35,125 nucleotides of DNA from Spirogloea muscicola (Eukaryota > Streptophyta > Zygnematophyceae > Spirogloeales > Spirogloeaceae). Both the position numbers and the translations under genes were made by a program. Below are positions 12,205-21,309 of the stretch, piece after piece (position 1 is the stretch's first letter; every line of letters begins with the position of its first letter). The DNA is taken from positions 9,984 through 45,108 of the forward strand of contig WELB01000291.1 of NCBI GenBank assembly GCA_009602725.1, given 5' to 3'. The notes below the pieces were generated by a model. It did not search any database, was not told where the DNA came from, and was given only the letters and a program-made list of their open reading frames with translations.

Positions 12205-12476
12205 CTGCGGCAACACAGCGACTCAGCGTCGCACAGACCATGTCCCGAAAANAGGTCCCCCTCGCCCTGCAGCCGCCATTGCCGCCGCCGCTTCTGCTGC
12301 CGCACTTCGCGGAAGGCTGCACCGCCGCCGCCGCGCGACGCGAGCGCGGCGCCGCATTTTCCGGCATCAGCTCAAGGTGCCCGGACTCCCCCGGAGCCAG
12401 GCTCCCCGGCGCCATATTTGGGTTGCTCGTCGGTGCGGTGCGGCTGTTGCCACCTCGGGGGGCCCGGGCGCGGGCC
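12205..12476. promoter_or_regulatory. Short GC-rich divergent promoter region between MRPL47 and the esterase
   Basis: The esterase starts at 12477 on the plus strand and the MRPL47 5' exon must lie around 12210-12300 on the minus strand, so fewer than about 250 bases separate the two transcription units. The sequence is strongly GC-rich with GCC repeats and has no obvious TATA box. A shared bidirectional promoter is inferred from geometry only. One unresolved base lies at 12252. Confidence 0.45.
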
Positions 12477-13704
12477 ATGGACGTTTTCGTGCTGGCGGGG
12501 CAGAGTAACATGGCCGGACGGGGCGGAGTGGCAGTCCAGCCGGCTGACGGCGACGGCGGCGGCGGCTGCAGCGGCAGGCGGCTCACCAAGGCGTGGGACG
12601 GTGTGGTGCCGCCAGAGTGCGCGGCGCCGCCGGGCGCCGTCTTGCGGCTCTCGGCGGCGCGCGCGTGGGAGGACGCCCGGGAGCCTCTCCACTTCGACGT
12701 CGACAAAGGCATGCCGCCGCCTCACCCACCCATCCCCGCCCCTCCGAGGCGACCCTGCTGCCATCGTCCACGCCATGTACAATCAGGAAGCATCTGAGGC
12801 TCCAGTTCCAAGCCTGACGCGAAGCTTTCGTTCGAGAACGCGCAGGAAAGGTCTGCGGCATTGGCCCGGGGCTTGTCTTCGCCGCGGAGCTTCTGCGGCT
12901 GCAGGGCCAGGGCGCCTCCGCCGCCGTTGCGGCCAATGGGTCGGCCCCCTGGCCGATTGCTCCGGCCGTCGGCCTGGTCCCCTGCGCTATCGGCGGCAGC
13001 GCGATCGACGAGTGGAGTAGGGGCGGCGAGTACTACCAAAGCACGGTCGCGCGCACGAAGGCTGCCCTCGAGGCTGACGGGAGCCGGCTGCGCGCAGTCC
13101 TGTGGTATCAAGGCGAGAGTGACTGTGGTTCGCGAGAGCTGGCGGAGGGCTACGCGGTCAAGCTTGAGAGCCTCATCGCAGCTCTGCGCGAGGACCTAGG
13201 CTGTCCGGACCTGCTGGTCTTCCAGGTTTGCTTGCGCATTGCTAGTTATGTGTCGTGTAGATATCCACATCACCTTGACAACTGATTCAGGACGTTGCAG
13301 CCTATCTGCCTGTTGCGCCATTGAGAAGCCAAAGGAAGAGCGCTGTAGACCCTTGCTCCATAGAAGCTGTATGTGGGCCTGCAGCTTTGCCCGATCAGCT
13401 CCGCTGCTGCCAGCCACAACTTGATAGAGGCCCATGGATGAAGCTGAGCCTTCACTGAATTGGCACCGTAGTGTGGCTTGCGCAGGTCGGCATCGTGACC
13501 GGGAAGCTTAATTCGACAGCCTTCCTGGAGCAGCTACGGCTGTCACAACGAAAAGCTGTGGTGCCCGGCCTGCACCTTGTCGATGCCTGGGGCCTGGAGC
13601 TCAACTCTGACGACCACCTGCACCTTACCACTGACGCACAAATGCAGTTGGGCGGCTCATTGGCCAGAGCTTACGTGGATGCCACACATGCGGAGCCTCC
13701 TTGA
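12477..13704 (+). CDS. SASA/DUF303 carbohydrate (acetyl) esterase family protein
   Basis: This is a likely SGNH-fold carbohydrate esterase of the plant At4g34215 type, probably removing acetyl groups from sugars or glycans; the true substrate is unknown. Exons are 12477-12708, 12846-13225 and 13486-13704, summing to 831 nt and 276 residues. Catalytic blocks are visible: VLAGQSNMAGRGG at residues 5-17 (nucleophile Ser), VPCAIGGSAIDEW (oxyanion Gly), AVLWYQGESD at about 163-172, and the Asp/His block DDHLHLT near 247. PLHFDVDKGKVCGIGPG is formed only when intron 1 is removed. That intron begins GC (AAAG|GCATGC) and ends GCGCAG, which makes it a GC-AG intron. No GT donor nearby restores the frame. 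There is no signal peptide at the chosen start, so a cytosolic enzyme is expected unless an upstream start is used. The gene is divergent from MRPL47. Confidence 0.9.
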
Positions 13705-14560
13705 CTCGATGCTCCCTTGCGCCGGGTCAAACAGGGTGCATGGCATGCTCCATGACCGCAGCCTGCGGCAGTCTGCAGACTGTCAATCAGCCGTCCCTGG
13801 AACCCTCTCACAGTTGGCTGGGGTCATTGCTTGACCAATCGCCCCGGCTCATCGAGTGCAGCAGTCACAATAGCGACAAGTGAAGCTCTTGCGGTGAGCT
13901 CTGTGCTCTGTGCTATCGGCAGAGGGTACTGCCGCATCCCACAGCCCATTGAGTGCAGCAGCCACAGTAGCAACAAGGGAAGCACTTTCTGGCTCAGAGA
14001 GAAGCTAGCGAGCTTCTCCATGCTCTGTGCTGTGGGCAGAAGTCACTGCCGACATTCAGACCTGCTGGGTCAAAGGCTTGAGGTTTGAGTTGAGCTGGTC
14101 ACTGGAGATGGGCTGCCAGGAACGTACAGATCTGGCGCATGAGTAGAGGGACAACAGTTGTGTTATGCTAGCAGTGAGTAGGCAGATAGACGTCGGCGCT
14201 GTCCAACAAATGCTCAGCCAAGATAGTCGCCCTCGTGTACCCTCCGCCTCTTCGTGCACCATGCTGCTTGACACCTTCCTCCTGCCTCGTAGTTGAGGAC
14301 TCCCTTCTGCTCCCCTCCTCCCTTGATTTGGAGTCCCTTCACTTCTTTGCTCACTGAGCGACCTGAGCCCTTCTGGCAAGTGGCATCAGCACGGTTGAAT
14401 CGCCACGTGTACACTAGCCCTGTTACCTTGTTCACTCCTTTTAGGCTGGCATCTCACAGCCTTTGCCCATCGACCTTGTCCATTCTCTTCGGGCTGGCTT
14501 TTCACAGCCCTCGTTCGCCCCTTTTGGATGAGCTTGATCTCCGGCCCTTACTTTGAAAGA
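13705..14560. repeat. Downstream spacer with a local 97-bp duplication and hairpin units
   Basis: GAGTGCAGCAGTCACAATAG at 13854 recurs as GAGTGCAGCAGCCACAGTAG at 13951. The following blocks (CTGTGCT...GGCAGA...ACTGCCG) repeat at the same offset, so a roughly 97-bp segment is present twice in tandem. Hairpin-family units occur near 14444 (GGCTGGCATCTCACAGCC) and 14491 (GGGCTGGCTTTTCACAGCCC), preceded by the usual CTTGTCCATT or CTTGTTCACT tract. No gene is supported. Confidence 0.5.
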
Positions 14561-15600
14561 GCTGTGAATGTAGTAGCCCCTCTTAGCCAAGGGCTTGATT
14601 GTGTGTAGCCTTTCTTTGCACCAGTCCTTGCGATCTTCGCATTATCTCATCCTGAACAGCTTACGCCACCCTTGTCTTTCTTTCAACAGCCATCTCAGCC
14701 ACAGGGCCTCGTACACATGTAGCCCCTTTCTTTGCACTAGCTTTTGCCTGAAAGTGTCTTGGCTTAATCTGGCCACCCTTTCCATATTTTGGCACTTTGG
14801 ATATTGTCCATCTTTTCGGGCTGGCCTCTGCCAGCCCCATATTCTCTATAGGCGCGCACTTTCTCTCCGTTTCATTCGCACCGCCCGCCTTCTCTCTTTC
14901 TTAACTCATCCTACCCCAGTTCTGAGCCAACGCTTTTGGCCCCTTGGAACCTTGTCTCCCTTTGAGAACAAGTGGCTCTCCCAATGGGGGCAAGAGCTGT
15001 GATAAGACAGCCTGAAGCCAAAGAGTGCTACCCCAGAACTGGTGTCCATCGCTCAATACACACTCCGTTTTTTTTCCTGTCCCCCCTCAACCCTACCGTT
15101 GGGGCGCCCGCGCTTGCCCCCCCTCGCCGCCGCCGGCGCCGCCGCGGCGGCGGCCGCGGTCCTTTTGCCCCCCGCAGCCGCCGGCTGGCGAGCTGGCGCC
15201 GACGAGCTCATGGCCTCGCCATGCCCCGGGGCTTCTTCGGGCGCCGCGCTCAAGGCCGCGCCAGACCCTGGGCCCCCCCGCCGGGTCCCTCGCCGCTGCC
15301 GAGTTCCCCTGGTCACCCTCGGCTGGGCAGCAGTTCCCCGTGCCTGCGCCACCGGCAGCTGCTCCTTCCGACGCTTCACTCCCCGCAGCGGCGGCCTTGG
15401 GCGCCCCGGCCTCCTCTACCCCGCCCGAGCTCGTCCTCCCCTACCTTTGTTTCTAATACACGGAATCTTTCCTACCAAGCGCCTCCTGTCTTCACGGGCA
15501 GCGACGGCCTGAGTACGAGCGAGGTTCTGTCCCTTCGCCCACCCAACTCTTGGCGGCCGCGGCACCACCGGCCCTCCTCCCCCTCCCGCCATCCCCCCTG
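14561..15600. other. Pyrimidine-rich to GC-rich spacer without a recognised gene
   Basis: A further hairpin unit lies near 14818 (GGGCTGGCCTCTGCCAGCCC). From about 15060 to 15600 the DNA is C-rich and codes for Pro/Ala/Arg-rich peptides in several overlapping frames, with no conserved motif. One frame (15042-15512) starts with a plausible Met and is Ala-rich like a targeting peptide. I found no downstream exon with a recognisable domain, so I do not call it a gene. Confidence 0.35.
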
Positions 15601-16170
15601 CCATTGCTGCTTCCTCACCCTCCTCTAGCAGCTCCACAAGCGGTACAGGTCGAGGCGACATGGCCCCCGTCAGCACGGCTCCCCCCTCGTACTCTGTTCA
15701 TTCTTTTTTGGGCTGGCTTTTCCAGCCCCTATTCTCAAGGGGCGAGCACTTTCTTCCCCCCGCTCTGTGGCAACCTCCGGCCCTCCTAGTATAGGGCGTC
15801 ATTTCATGTAGCCACATTCTTTGCGCTGCATTCTTTGCACTTTCTGCATGTTCTGCCTGAACAATGTATTGGCTTGAATTGGCCTCGCTGGAATCTCATG
15901 CGCACCGCGCGCCTTCTCTCCTGGCTGCTTCCTCAACCTCCTCTAGCAGCTGCCACACAGGCGGTACAGGTCGAGTCGACATGGCCCCCGTCAGCACGGC
16001 TCCCACCGCTCTGTGGCACCTCCGGCCCTCCTAGTATAGGGCGTCATTTCATGTAGCCACATTCTTTGCGCTGCATTCTTTGCACTTTCTGCATGTTCTG
16101 CCTGAACAATGTATTGGCTTGAATTGGCCTCGCTGGAATCTCATGCGCACCGCGCGCCTTCTCTCTCTCT
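15601..16170 (+). repeat. Composite repeat, plus orientation, two copies 245 bp apart
   Basis: The sequence contains two rounds of one module: CCTCCTCTAGCAGCT, then CGGTACAGGTCGA, then GACATGGCCCCCGTCAGCAC, then CTCCGGCCCTCCTAGTATAG and a block with GGGCGTCATTTCATGTAGCC. It ends AATGTATTGGCTTGAATTGG and CGCGCGCCTTCTCTC. The TATAG junctions fall at 15789 and 16034, giving an offset of 245 bp. The first round has a hairpin-family unit (GGGCTGGCTTTTCCAGCCC, about 15709) inserted or retained in it. The same module lies in reverse orientation at 21130-21950, where the first part is amplified as a 135-bp tandem array. Confidence 0.75.
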
Positions 16171-16392
16171 CCTGGACGGGCCTCGTCGCGCCTTCGCAGT
16201 CGTCACTCGTCATCAGCGGCCGGGTCGGTGACGCGGCAGTCCCCGGACGTCAGCCCAGCTCCGGGCTTGCCACGCGTCGCCCCGGCCCCCCCGCTCGCCT
16301 TGGGGCTTCGCAGCCCGCCACGTGTATATCCCGTCGCAGTAACCCCAGCTGGCCCGCCCGTTCCGCGATCCCCGCCGCCGCCGCCGCCGCCG
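16171..16392. promoter_or_regulatory. GC-rich 5' region of the PMP3-like gene
   Basis: This is a 220-base GC-rich interval between the repeat edge and the chosen ATG at 16393, ending in a GCC trinucleotide run. It presumably contains the promoter and 5' UTR. The composite repeat therefore ends close to the transcription start. No specific element was recognised. Confidence 0.35.
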
Positions 16393-17459
16393 ATGGCGCC
16401 GCACCTGACGGAGCACGGGCTGGTGACGGCGCCGTCGCCGGGCGCCGACCCCCGCGGCGAGCACATCCTCTGGAGCGTCGTCATCTTCATCCTCGACTTT
16501 GCGCTCCCCCCGCTCGCCGTCTTCCTCCAGGTCCGCAGCCGCCCGCCGCTGCCGCCGCCGCCGCCGCCGCCGCCGCAGTGCCGCCGCCGAGGGACCCCCA
16601 CACTCCCCGCCAGCGGCGAGCATTGGCCGGGGCTTCGAGCGCCGCCTCAGCTCGCTGTTGCCTTCGGGCCATCAGCCGTAGTGCCCCCTGTTCCACAGCG
16701 TGTTCCCTCCCGAGAGCTCTCCGGAGCTGGCTTAACGTTGGCCTCAGCTCGACTGAGGCTCGAGACGTAGTTTGGGAGACTATCTAATGAGGGCTTCCTG
16801 GCGCACTGTAGTGCGGGATCGTGGACTGGAAGTTCTGGCTGGCGCTCATCCTCACGATCTTCGCCTGGGTTCCTGGCATCATCTTTGGTAATACTCAGCA
16901 CACTGTGTGGTGGCCCTCTGCATGGCTCAGACAGCTTCCAGACCACCTGCGCTGGTGTACGTTGCGTCCCAGCCTCCATTGAGGGGTCTAACGGGCAGCG
17001 TTGGCCTGTGTATTTGTGGGTTCGGAGGACCAGCAATGCCGTTTGGACCTCTCCTACTGCTGATACCTGCCTGACCCCGGCTTGCTCATTGGCCCCTGTA
17101 CTGCAGCTCTCTTCATATTCTTCACGCAGCCTCGGGCGCCAGTCACGGCCACAGGCACTGATCTGGAGATGGCAACAGCAAAGCAAAGTGCCAATGCACC
17201 ATTAGCTCAGGTCCTGCACACCGCATCCATATAGACTGAGCACAGACCAGTTGTGGCGTCCTCAGAGGAAGAGGTCGAAGTGATAAGGAGAGGCTAGCCC
17301 CAGTTGTAGGGAGAGTGAAGCAGACTGGCTACTACTGACTGCTCACTCGTGTGTATGCAGAACATGGCCACTAGCACAGGCTACAATACAGCGGCAACCA
17401 CTGGGACAGGGGTGAACAACATGGTGCCGACGATGCCTGCGGGTGCCAATGTTGCATGA
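16393..17459 (+). CDS. PMP3: PMP3/UPF0057 family membrane proteolipid with N- and C-terminal extensions
   Basis: This family comprises tiny two-helix membrane proteins that affect plasma-membrane potential and salt or cold tolerance (yeast Pmp3, plant RCI2). Exons are 16393-16530, 16812-16887, 17107-17210 and 17361-17459; the sum is 417 nt and 138 residues, with every junction in phase. Helix 1 reads VVIFILDFALPPLAVFLQ, with the family PPL(A/G)VFL signature. It is followed by CGIVDWKFWLALILTIFAWV and the PGIIFALFIFF end of helix 2, which forms only after the third splice. The usual length is 50-60 residues. Here about 25 residues precede the core and a polar Ala/Thr/Asn-rich tail of roughly 65 follows (TGTDLEMATAKQSANAPLAQ and beyond). 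Long tails occur in some fungal and algal members. The gene lies between the two inverted composite repeats. Confidence 0.9.
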
Positions 17460-18317
17460 TGCTCTCCCGCTCTCAATGCTTGTGTACATACCCTTAGCAG
17501 GAGCAGTGCAGATTTCAAAAGTGAGTGGCATGCCAAGAGACTGTTGCCCCATACAGGAGCAGTAGCAGAAGCTGCAGTAGTTCGCAGGCACCGATTTTAG
17601 AACCAATAGAGGGATGCAGCCCATGCATACCAGTGAGTGACTACCAAAAGTTCCTGTGAACTTGTGTCCAAGGTTCAGGGATGAAACTTGATTTCCAAAG
17701 GGTTGCCTGCTTGCCTGCCTACATATGGAGCATTTTTCCTAGTTTCCAGCTATTCTGTAGCTTGACATGCAAGTAATAGGCTACCTGCCTGCTCTATGAT
17801 AACAAGATGTTGGCACTCCATTAGACTAGACGATGAGAAGAAAAGCTCTGTAGTACTGAAGAAGCCCAAGCTTTTGCAAGCGGCGACACATGAGATGTAC
17901 TGGAGTGCTTCACATTTTCTCTCTCCCAGACAAAAGTGTGGTTGTAACCAAGTCGTGGGGAGCACAGCACTGCCAGTGGCTATGCTCCTCGATCCTACAT
18001 TTTTGTTTCATTTAGCTTCGAAAAACAAAATAATGAATTTAGCAATGGCTTTGTCAACGTCTGCTCCATGGTGGCCTCCATGGAGTGCGTCGAGGCTCTG
18101 TAAGAGGCGAGAAGACGATATGACTTGCAGGGCCGCCGGTGAAGAGGCGAGGGAGCCTCAGCAGTACCCAGCAGGGAGGTGAACCACCACAGGTGGCGAG
18201 ACGACCTGCAGGGCCGGCGGCGCAGAGGCGAGTGAAGGGGAGCTTTGCAAAATCTGCCAGCGTGTCCGATACAGTAGAAGGAGCCCTCTTTATAGGAAAA
18301 ACGTGTGTATTAAGAGA
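17460..18317. other. Spacer with a local 90-bp duplication
   Basis: The first part is probably the PMP3-like 3' UTR. Near 18104 and 18194 the block GCAGGGCC(G)CCGG...AGAGGCGAG appears twice, about 90 bases apart, together with the preceding GGCGAGA(A)GACGA, so a short segment is tandemly duplicated. No gene was recognised. Confidence 0.4.
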
Positions 18318-19080
18318 TGGGAAGGCCATGTGTGGCCAAGTCCAAAGGCAAGCACATTGACAAATGTACGTCACCTGCTGCTAAGCTGACCCGCTCAGTA
18401 ACCACGAGTCAGCACATAGAGGTCGCTAACTGATGCTCATATACCGGACGGCAATCGACAAGCTCTTGAACTACCAGCCAAGGCTCGACCAGCTTTCTGA
18501 TGCAACGCATGAGCGGGAGCTCGCTGCAGACAAGCTGACACTCGACGTCGCAAAAATGACAGATAGGCTGCCGGCATACCCATCTGAACTGGAAGCATAT
18601 CCTCGCGTTGTGCATATCCCAGACTCGCTATGTTCTCAAGTAGGGTATGGAAGCGAGGACCCAAGCAGCCGAAAGTGTCGATTGCGGCCGGGAGAAGGTG
18701 GTCGTTGCGGGGGTAGTCAGCGTAGTGTCGGAGCTCTCTGCTCAGCACCTCCCACTGCGTGGCCAGCAATGTGTGTGGAAGCGGAACTCTTGTATGCCTC
18801 GGTCACCACCACAGCCATCAAGGCTCGTGGACTTCCGCCAGGTTGTACACCCACAATGTCCAGGGTGCGACGGTGATGGCGCCCCTGGAAATCTGTGGTG
18901 ATGGGCATTACATTGCTTACTTCCACGATGGCGCGGTAGCCGGCGTCGCGCATCAAGCCCGCCAGGGCGTCTTGTAGGAGATTGTGGAACACCCAGGAGG
19001 GTCCTGGTGAGATTCGAAGCCCGTGCGCAAGACTGAGCTGCTTTGCTGCGTACGTACTCCTCGCTGAAGCTCAGGCCCTG
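18318..19080 (-). pseudogene. LINE-like retroelement 3' fragment: ORF tail plus 3' UTR
   Basis: On the minus strand, frames from about 19080 down to 18437 encode a tail-like peptide: LAHGLRISPGP, FHNLLQDALAGLMRDAGY, RRTLDIVGVQ, ALMAVVVTEAYKSSAS, HIAGHAVGGAEQR, then after a frame change at about 18720-18770 HYADYPRNDHLLP, FGCLGPRFHTLLE and CLQRAPAHALHQKAGRALAG. The DIV...VVVTEAY...SAS...GxA...AE series followed by a GxLG block is the pattern seen after the RT domain in LINE polyproteins. The non-coding 18318-18436 segment is shared with 5092 and 33233. The copy is 5'-truncated, frameshifted and surely inactive. The assignment to non-LTR elements is inferred from layout; no RT motif is present. 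Confidence 0.6.
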
Positions 19081-19747
19081 CCAATTCCCAACAGCCGCCT
19101 CCTATGTGGCGGCGCCACCACTTCTGCAAACGCCACCACCGTGGCCAGTGGTGGCCACGGTGACAGCGTGAGCATTGTCCACTCTTCATGGGCTAAGCAG
19201 TCACCGCCCTCGCCTTCTTGTGAACGAAGCTTTTGTTCCTTCTTCCTGGCGGACTTAGTGTGCGCCATTGGGGGACATGCCAGCGGCCAGACTCGGTCCT
19301 CGCCGCATGCAAGCGTGCCATCGCCCCGGGCGGAACGAGTCCCACAGACCCGTCCGTGCCGTCGTCCTCCCCGTCCTGCGTTGGATTGGCGCTTTCAGAC
19401 TCATTAGTACTCTTGCCCATGCTCACTTGCTTCTGTCATTCTTCTGGGCTGGCTTTTCACAACCCTCGCCCCCTTCAGCATTGCGTACCTGTGCACTTTG
19501 AAACGGGCCGGCATTCCGACTTGCGGCAGCTGACTAAAATTTACTGAGCTCCCATTCTATGTAGCCACTTGCATAGCCATGTGTTTGATTGCCTTTCGGC
19601 CCAGTGGACCTTGTCCAATCTTTCTGGGCTGGCCTTACACAGCCCTCGTCCCCGGCCCGGTGGAAGAGCCACTTGCCTTTGAGCTGGCCTCTCACAGCCA
19701 TTGCCTTACTTAATACCAGCTGTTTCTTTCCTGATGTGGTCCGCAAG
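19081..19747. repeat. Spacer with hairpin-family units
   Basis: Hairpin-family units occur at about 19446 (GGGCTGGCTTTTCACAACCC, one stem mismatch), 19625 (GGGCTGGCCTTACACAGCCC) and 19682 (GCTGGCCTCTCACAGCC). Each follows a C/T-rich CTTGTCCAATC-like tract. Frames on either strand are short and unconvincing. Confidence 0.45.
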
Positions 19748-19939
19748 GCAGTAAGTGCCAAGGAGCTAGAGTACGCTGATCATCCTGCCGGTGACGACTT
19801 TGCCGCGCTTGCGATATTGACGACCAACGGGGCGTTTTGGACTCGCTGGCTGGACAACTCTAGTCGCTTGCGACTTGTGATGACACCCCCGCCGTATAAG
19901 AGTAGCACGCGAGCGGCCCGGCTTCAGCTCTCAGGGTAG
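19748..19939 (+). pseudogene. Small LINE-like ORF-tail fragment on the plus strand
   Basis: The plus-strand frame reads SAKELEYADHPAGDDFAALA followed by TTNGAFWTRWL. It matches the order HYADYPRNDHLLPAAIDTFG...RFHTLL in the minus-strand fragment at 18437-18770 and the DHPREDEFFPLAIGTHGALG...RWLELL fragment at 1-252. A stop follows at 19939. This is a third, diverged tail fragment, in the opposite orientation to the others. Confidence 0.4.
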
Positions 19940-21129
19940 CTGCTTAGGTGTACAGAATGCACGCGTTGCACGCCTTGCTGAGGGATGACCACTTTTACCG
20001 TAGCTACCGTATTATTCCATAGCGCACGGGTTGAAGCGGTATCCTGGGGGTTGGTCCTCGTAACGCCTCTCCTTTTTTGGACTCGCGCGTGGTCGTTGCC
20101 CAGCCAGGCACACACTCGACTGCTCCAGCTCTGGAAGCGTCTATATGTACAACTTCAGGAGCAGGCGTGGCCCACTGCTCCTGGGAGTGGCGACCATGTC
20201 CAGAGGCCACACAAATGACTTGCCGCGCTTGTCGGAGACTGGCATGATGCCCTACGCCTCCATTGCAGGATAACACCTCACCTCGTGCACATTGCCAGTA
20301 CAGCATCTTGAGTAGGTTGTGAGAGGCAATGCGCCCACCACCCTCAGCACACCTCAGCTCTTATCATCGGCTATGTGGCCACACTCGCACTGGCGGATGC
20401 CGGCCAAGAAGGGGGGAAAAGGCTGAGATAATTATGCAGAGCTGTGCGAAACAGATGCTTCGGGAGCAGAAAAGACTTGTATATTGGCAGAGCGTCTAAA
20501 CATACGGACGGCCCGGAGAGCTATGGAAACAATCCAAGTGAAACCCCGTCCATCGTCCCTGACCATTTCTCCTAGCTCAGAGACGGCCTGCTCATCCGCT
20601 GCGTGCGTGTAGTGGGACTGTGCTTTCAAATGGCAACAGCCTGCACATGCCACGGAGGCTGCATGGCCCTTCGCAAGTGAAGGTTAGAGCGTAGGAGGTC
20701 ACTTCGTGTAACAGAGAGGGGAAGCTGGAAGGGCAGTGTCACACAGCGGGAGTGGCAGTAGAGTGGCTATATTAGCCTAATACTTCAGGGTAAAGCGGTC
20801 GGAGATAGTGGAGGCCACTTGGGGCCAGCACACAGGTGAGCTGCTCTGGACAGGCGAGCCAAAGCCGGCAGCTTAGAGCACGGCCTGCTCGCAAATGCAA
20901 GGCTCGGGCAAAAAGCAGCTGAGGGGGCGAGGGCCGTGGTAAGCCAGCCCGAATAGAATGGAGAAGGTCGAAAGGGGGCCGGAAAACGAAAGCGGTGCCA
21001 AATTGACTGGTGGCTGTGAAAGGCCAGCCCAAAGAAAGAGCTCGCCCATAGAGAAGAGGGGCTGGCAAAGCTAGCCCAGAAAGAATGGACAATTTTCAAA
21101 GCCAAAGAGAGAAGTGCCGAAGAAGGACT
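19940..21129. repeat. Spacer with reverse-orientation hairpin units
   Basis: No gene was recognised. Reverse-orientation hairpin units cluster at about 20943 (GCCAGCCCGAATAGAATGG), 21016 (TGTGAAAGGCCAGCCCAAAG) and 21060 (CTGGCAAAGCTAGCCCAGAA), each followed by an AGAATGGA(C)AA tract. Read on the minus strand these give recurrent WAGL/WPF-type peptides, which explains the long minus-strand frames at 20772-21183 without a real gene. Confidence 0.5.
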
Positions 21130-21309
21130 ACACAGCCCAAAGAGAGGAGGAGCGCGGTGCGCATGTAATGAAAGCGAGGCCAATTCAAGCCAATACGTTG
21201 TTCAGGCAGAACATGCAGAAAGTGCAAAGAATGCAGCGCAAAGAATGTGGCTACATGAAATGACGCCCTAGACTAGGAGGGCCGGAGGTGCCACAGAGCG
21301 GGGGGAGCC
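21130..21309 (-). repeat. Composite repeat, minus orientation (single-copy part)
   Basis: Reverse complement of the module at 15776-15920 and 16019-16164. In order it shows GAGAGGAGGAGCGCGGTGCG, GGCCAATTCAAGCCAATACG, GGCTACATGAAATGACGCCC and TAGGAGGGCCGGAGGTGCC. It runs directly into the 135-bp array. Together with 15601-16170 it forms an inverted repeat with arms of several hundred bases about 5 kb apart. Confidence 0.75.

Noticed and set aside
11629-13020. 463-codon plus-strand frame
   Set aside because: It runs antisense through the MRPL47 exons and then through the esterase exon in the wrong frame. Its length comes from GC-rich codon shadows.
15042-15512. Ala/Pro-rich frame resembling a targeting peptide
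   Set aside because: All three forward frames are open in this C-rich stretch, and no domain-bearing exon follows in phase.
16080-16787. 235-codon frame overlapping the PMP3-like start
   Set aside because: It begins inside the composite repeat and reads the PMP3-like exon in another frame. The composition is Ala/Pro/Arg-rich with no motif.
19000-19030. tRNA-like GATTCGAA motif
   Set aside because: No cloverleaf could be formed around it; it lies within the retroelement tail.
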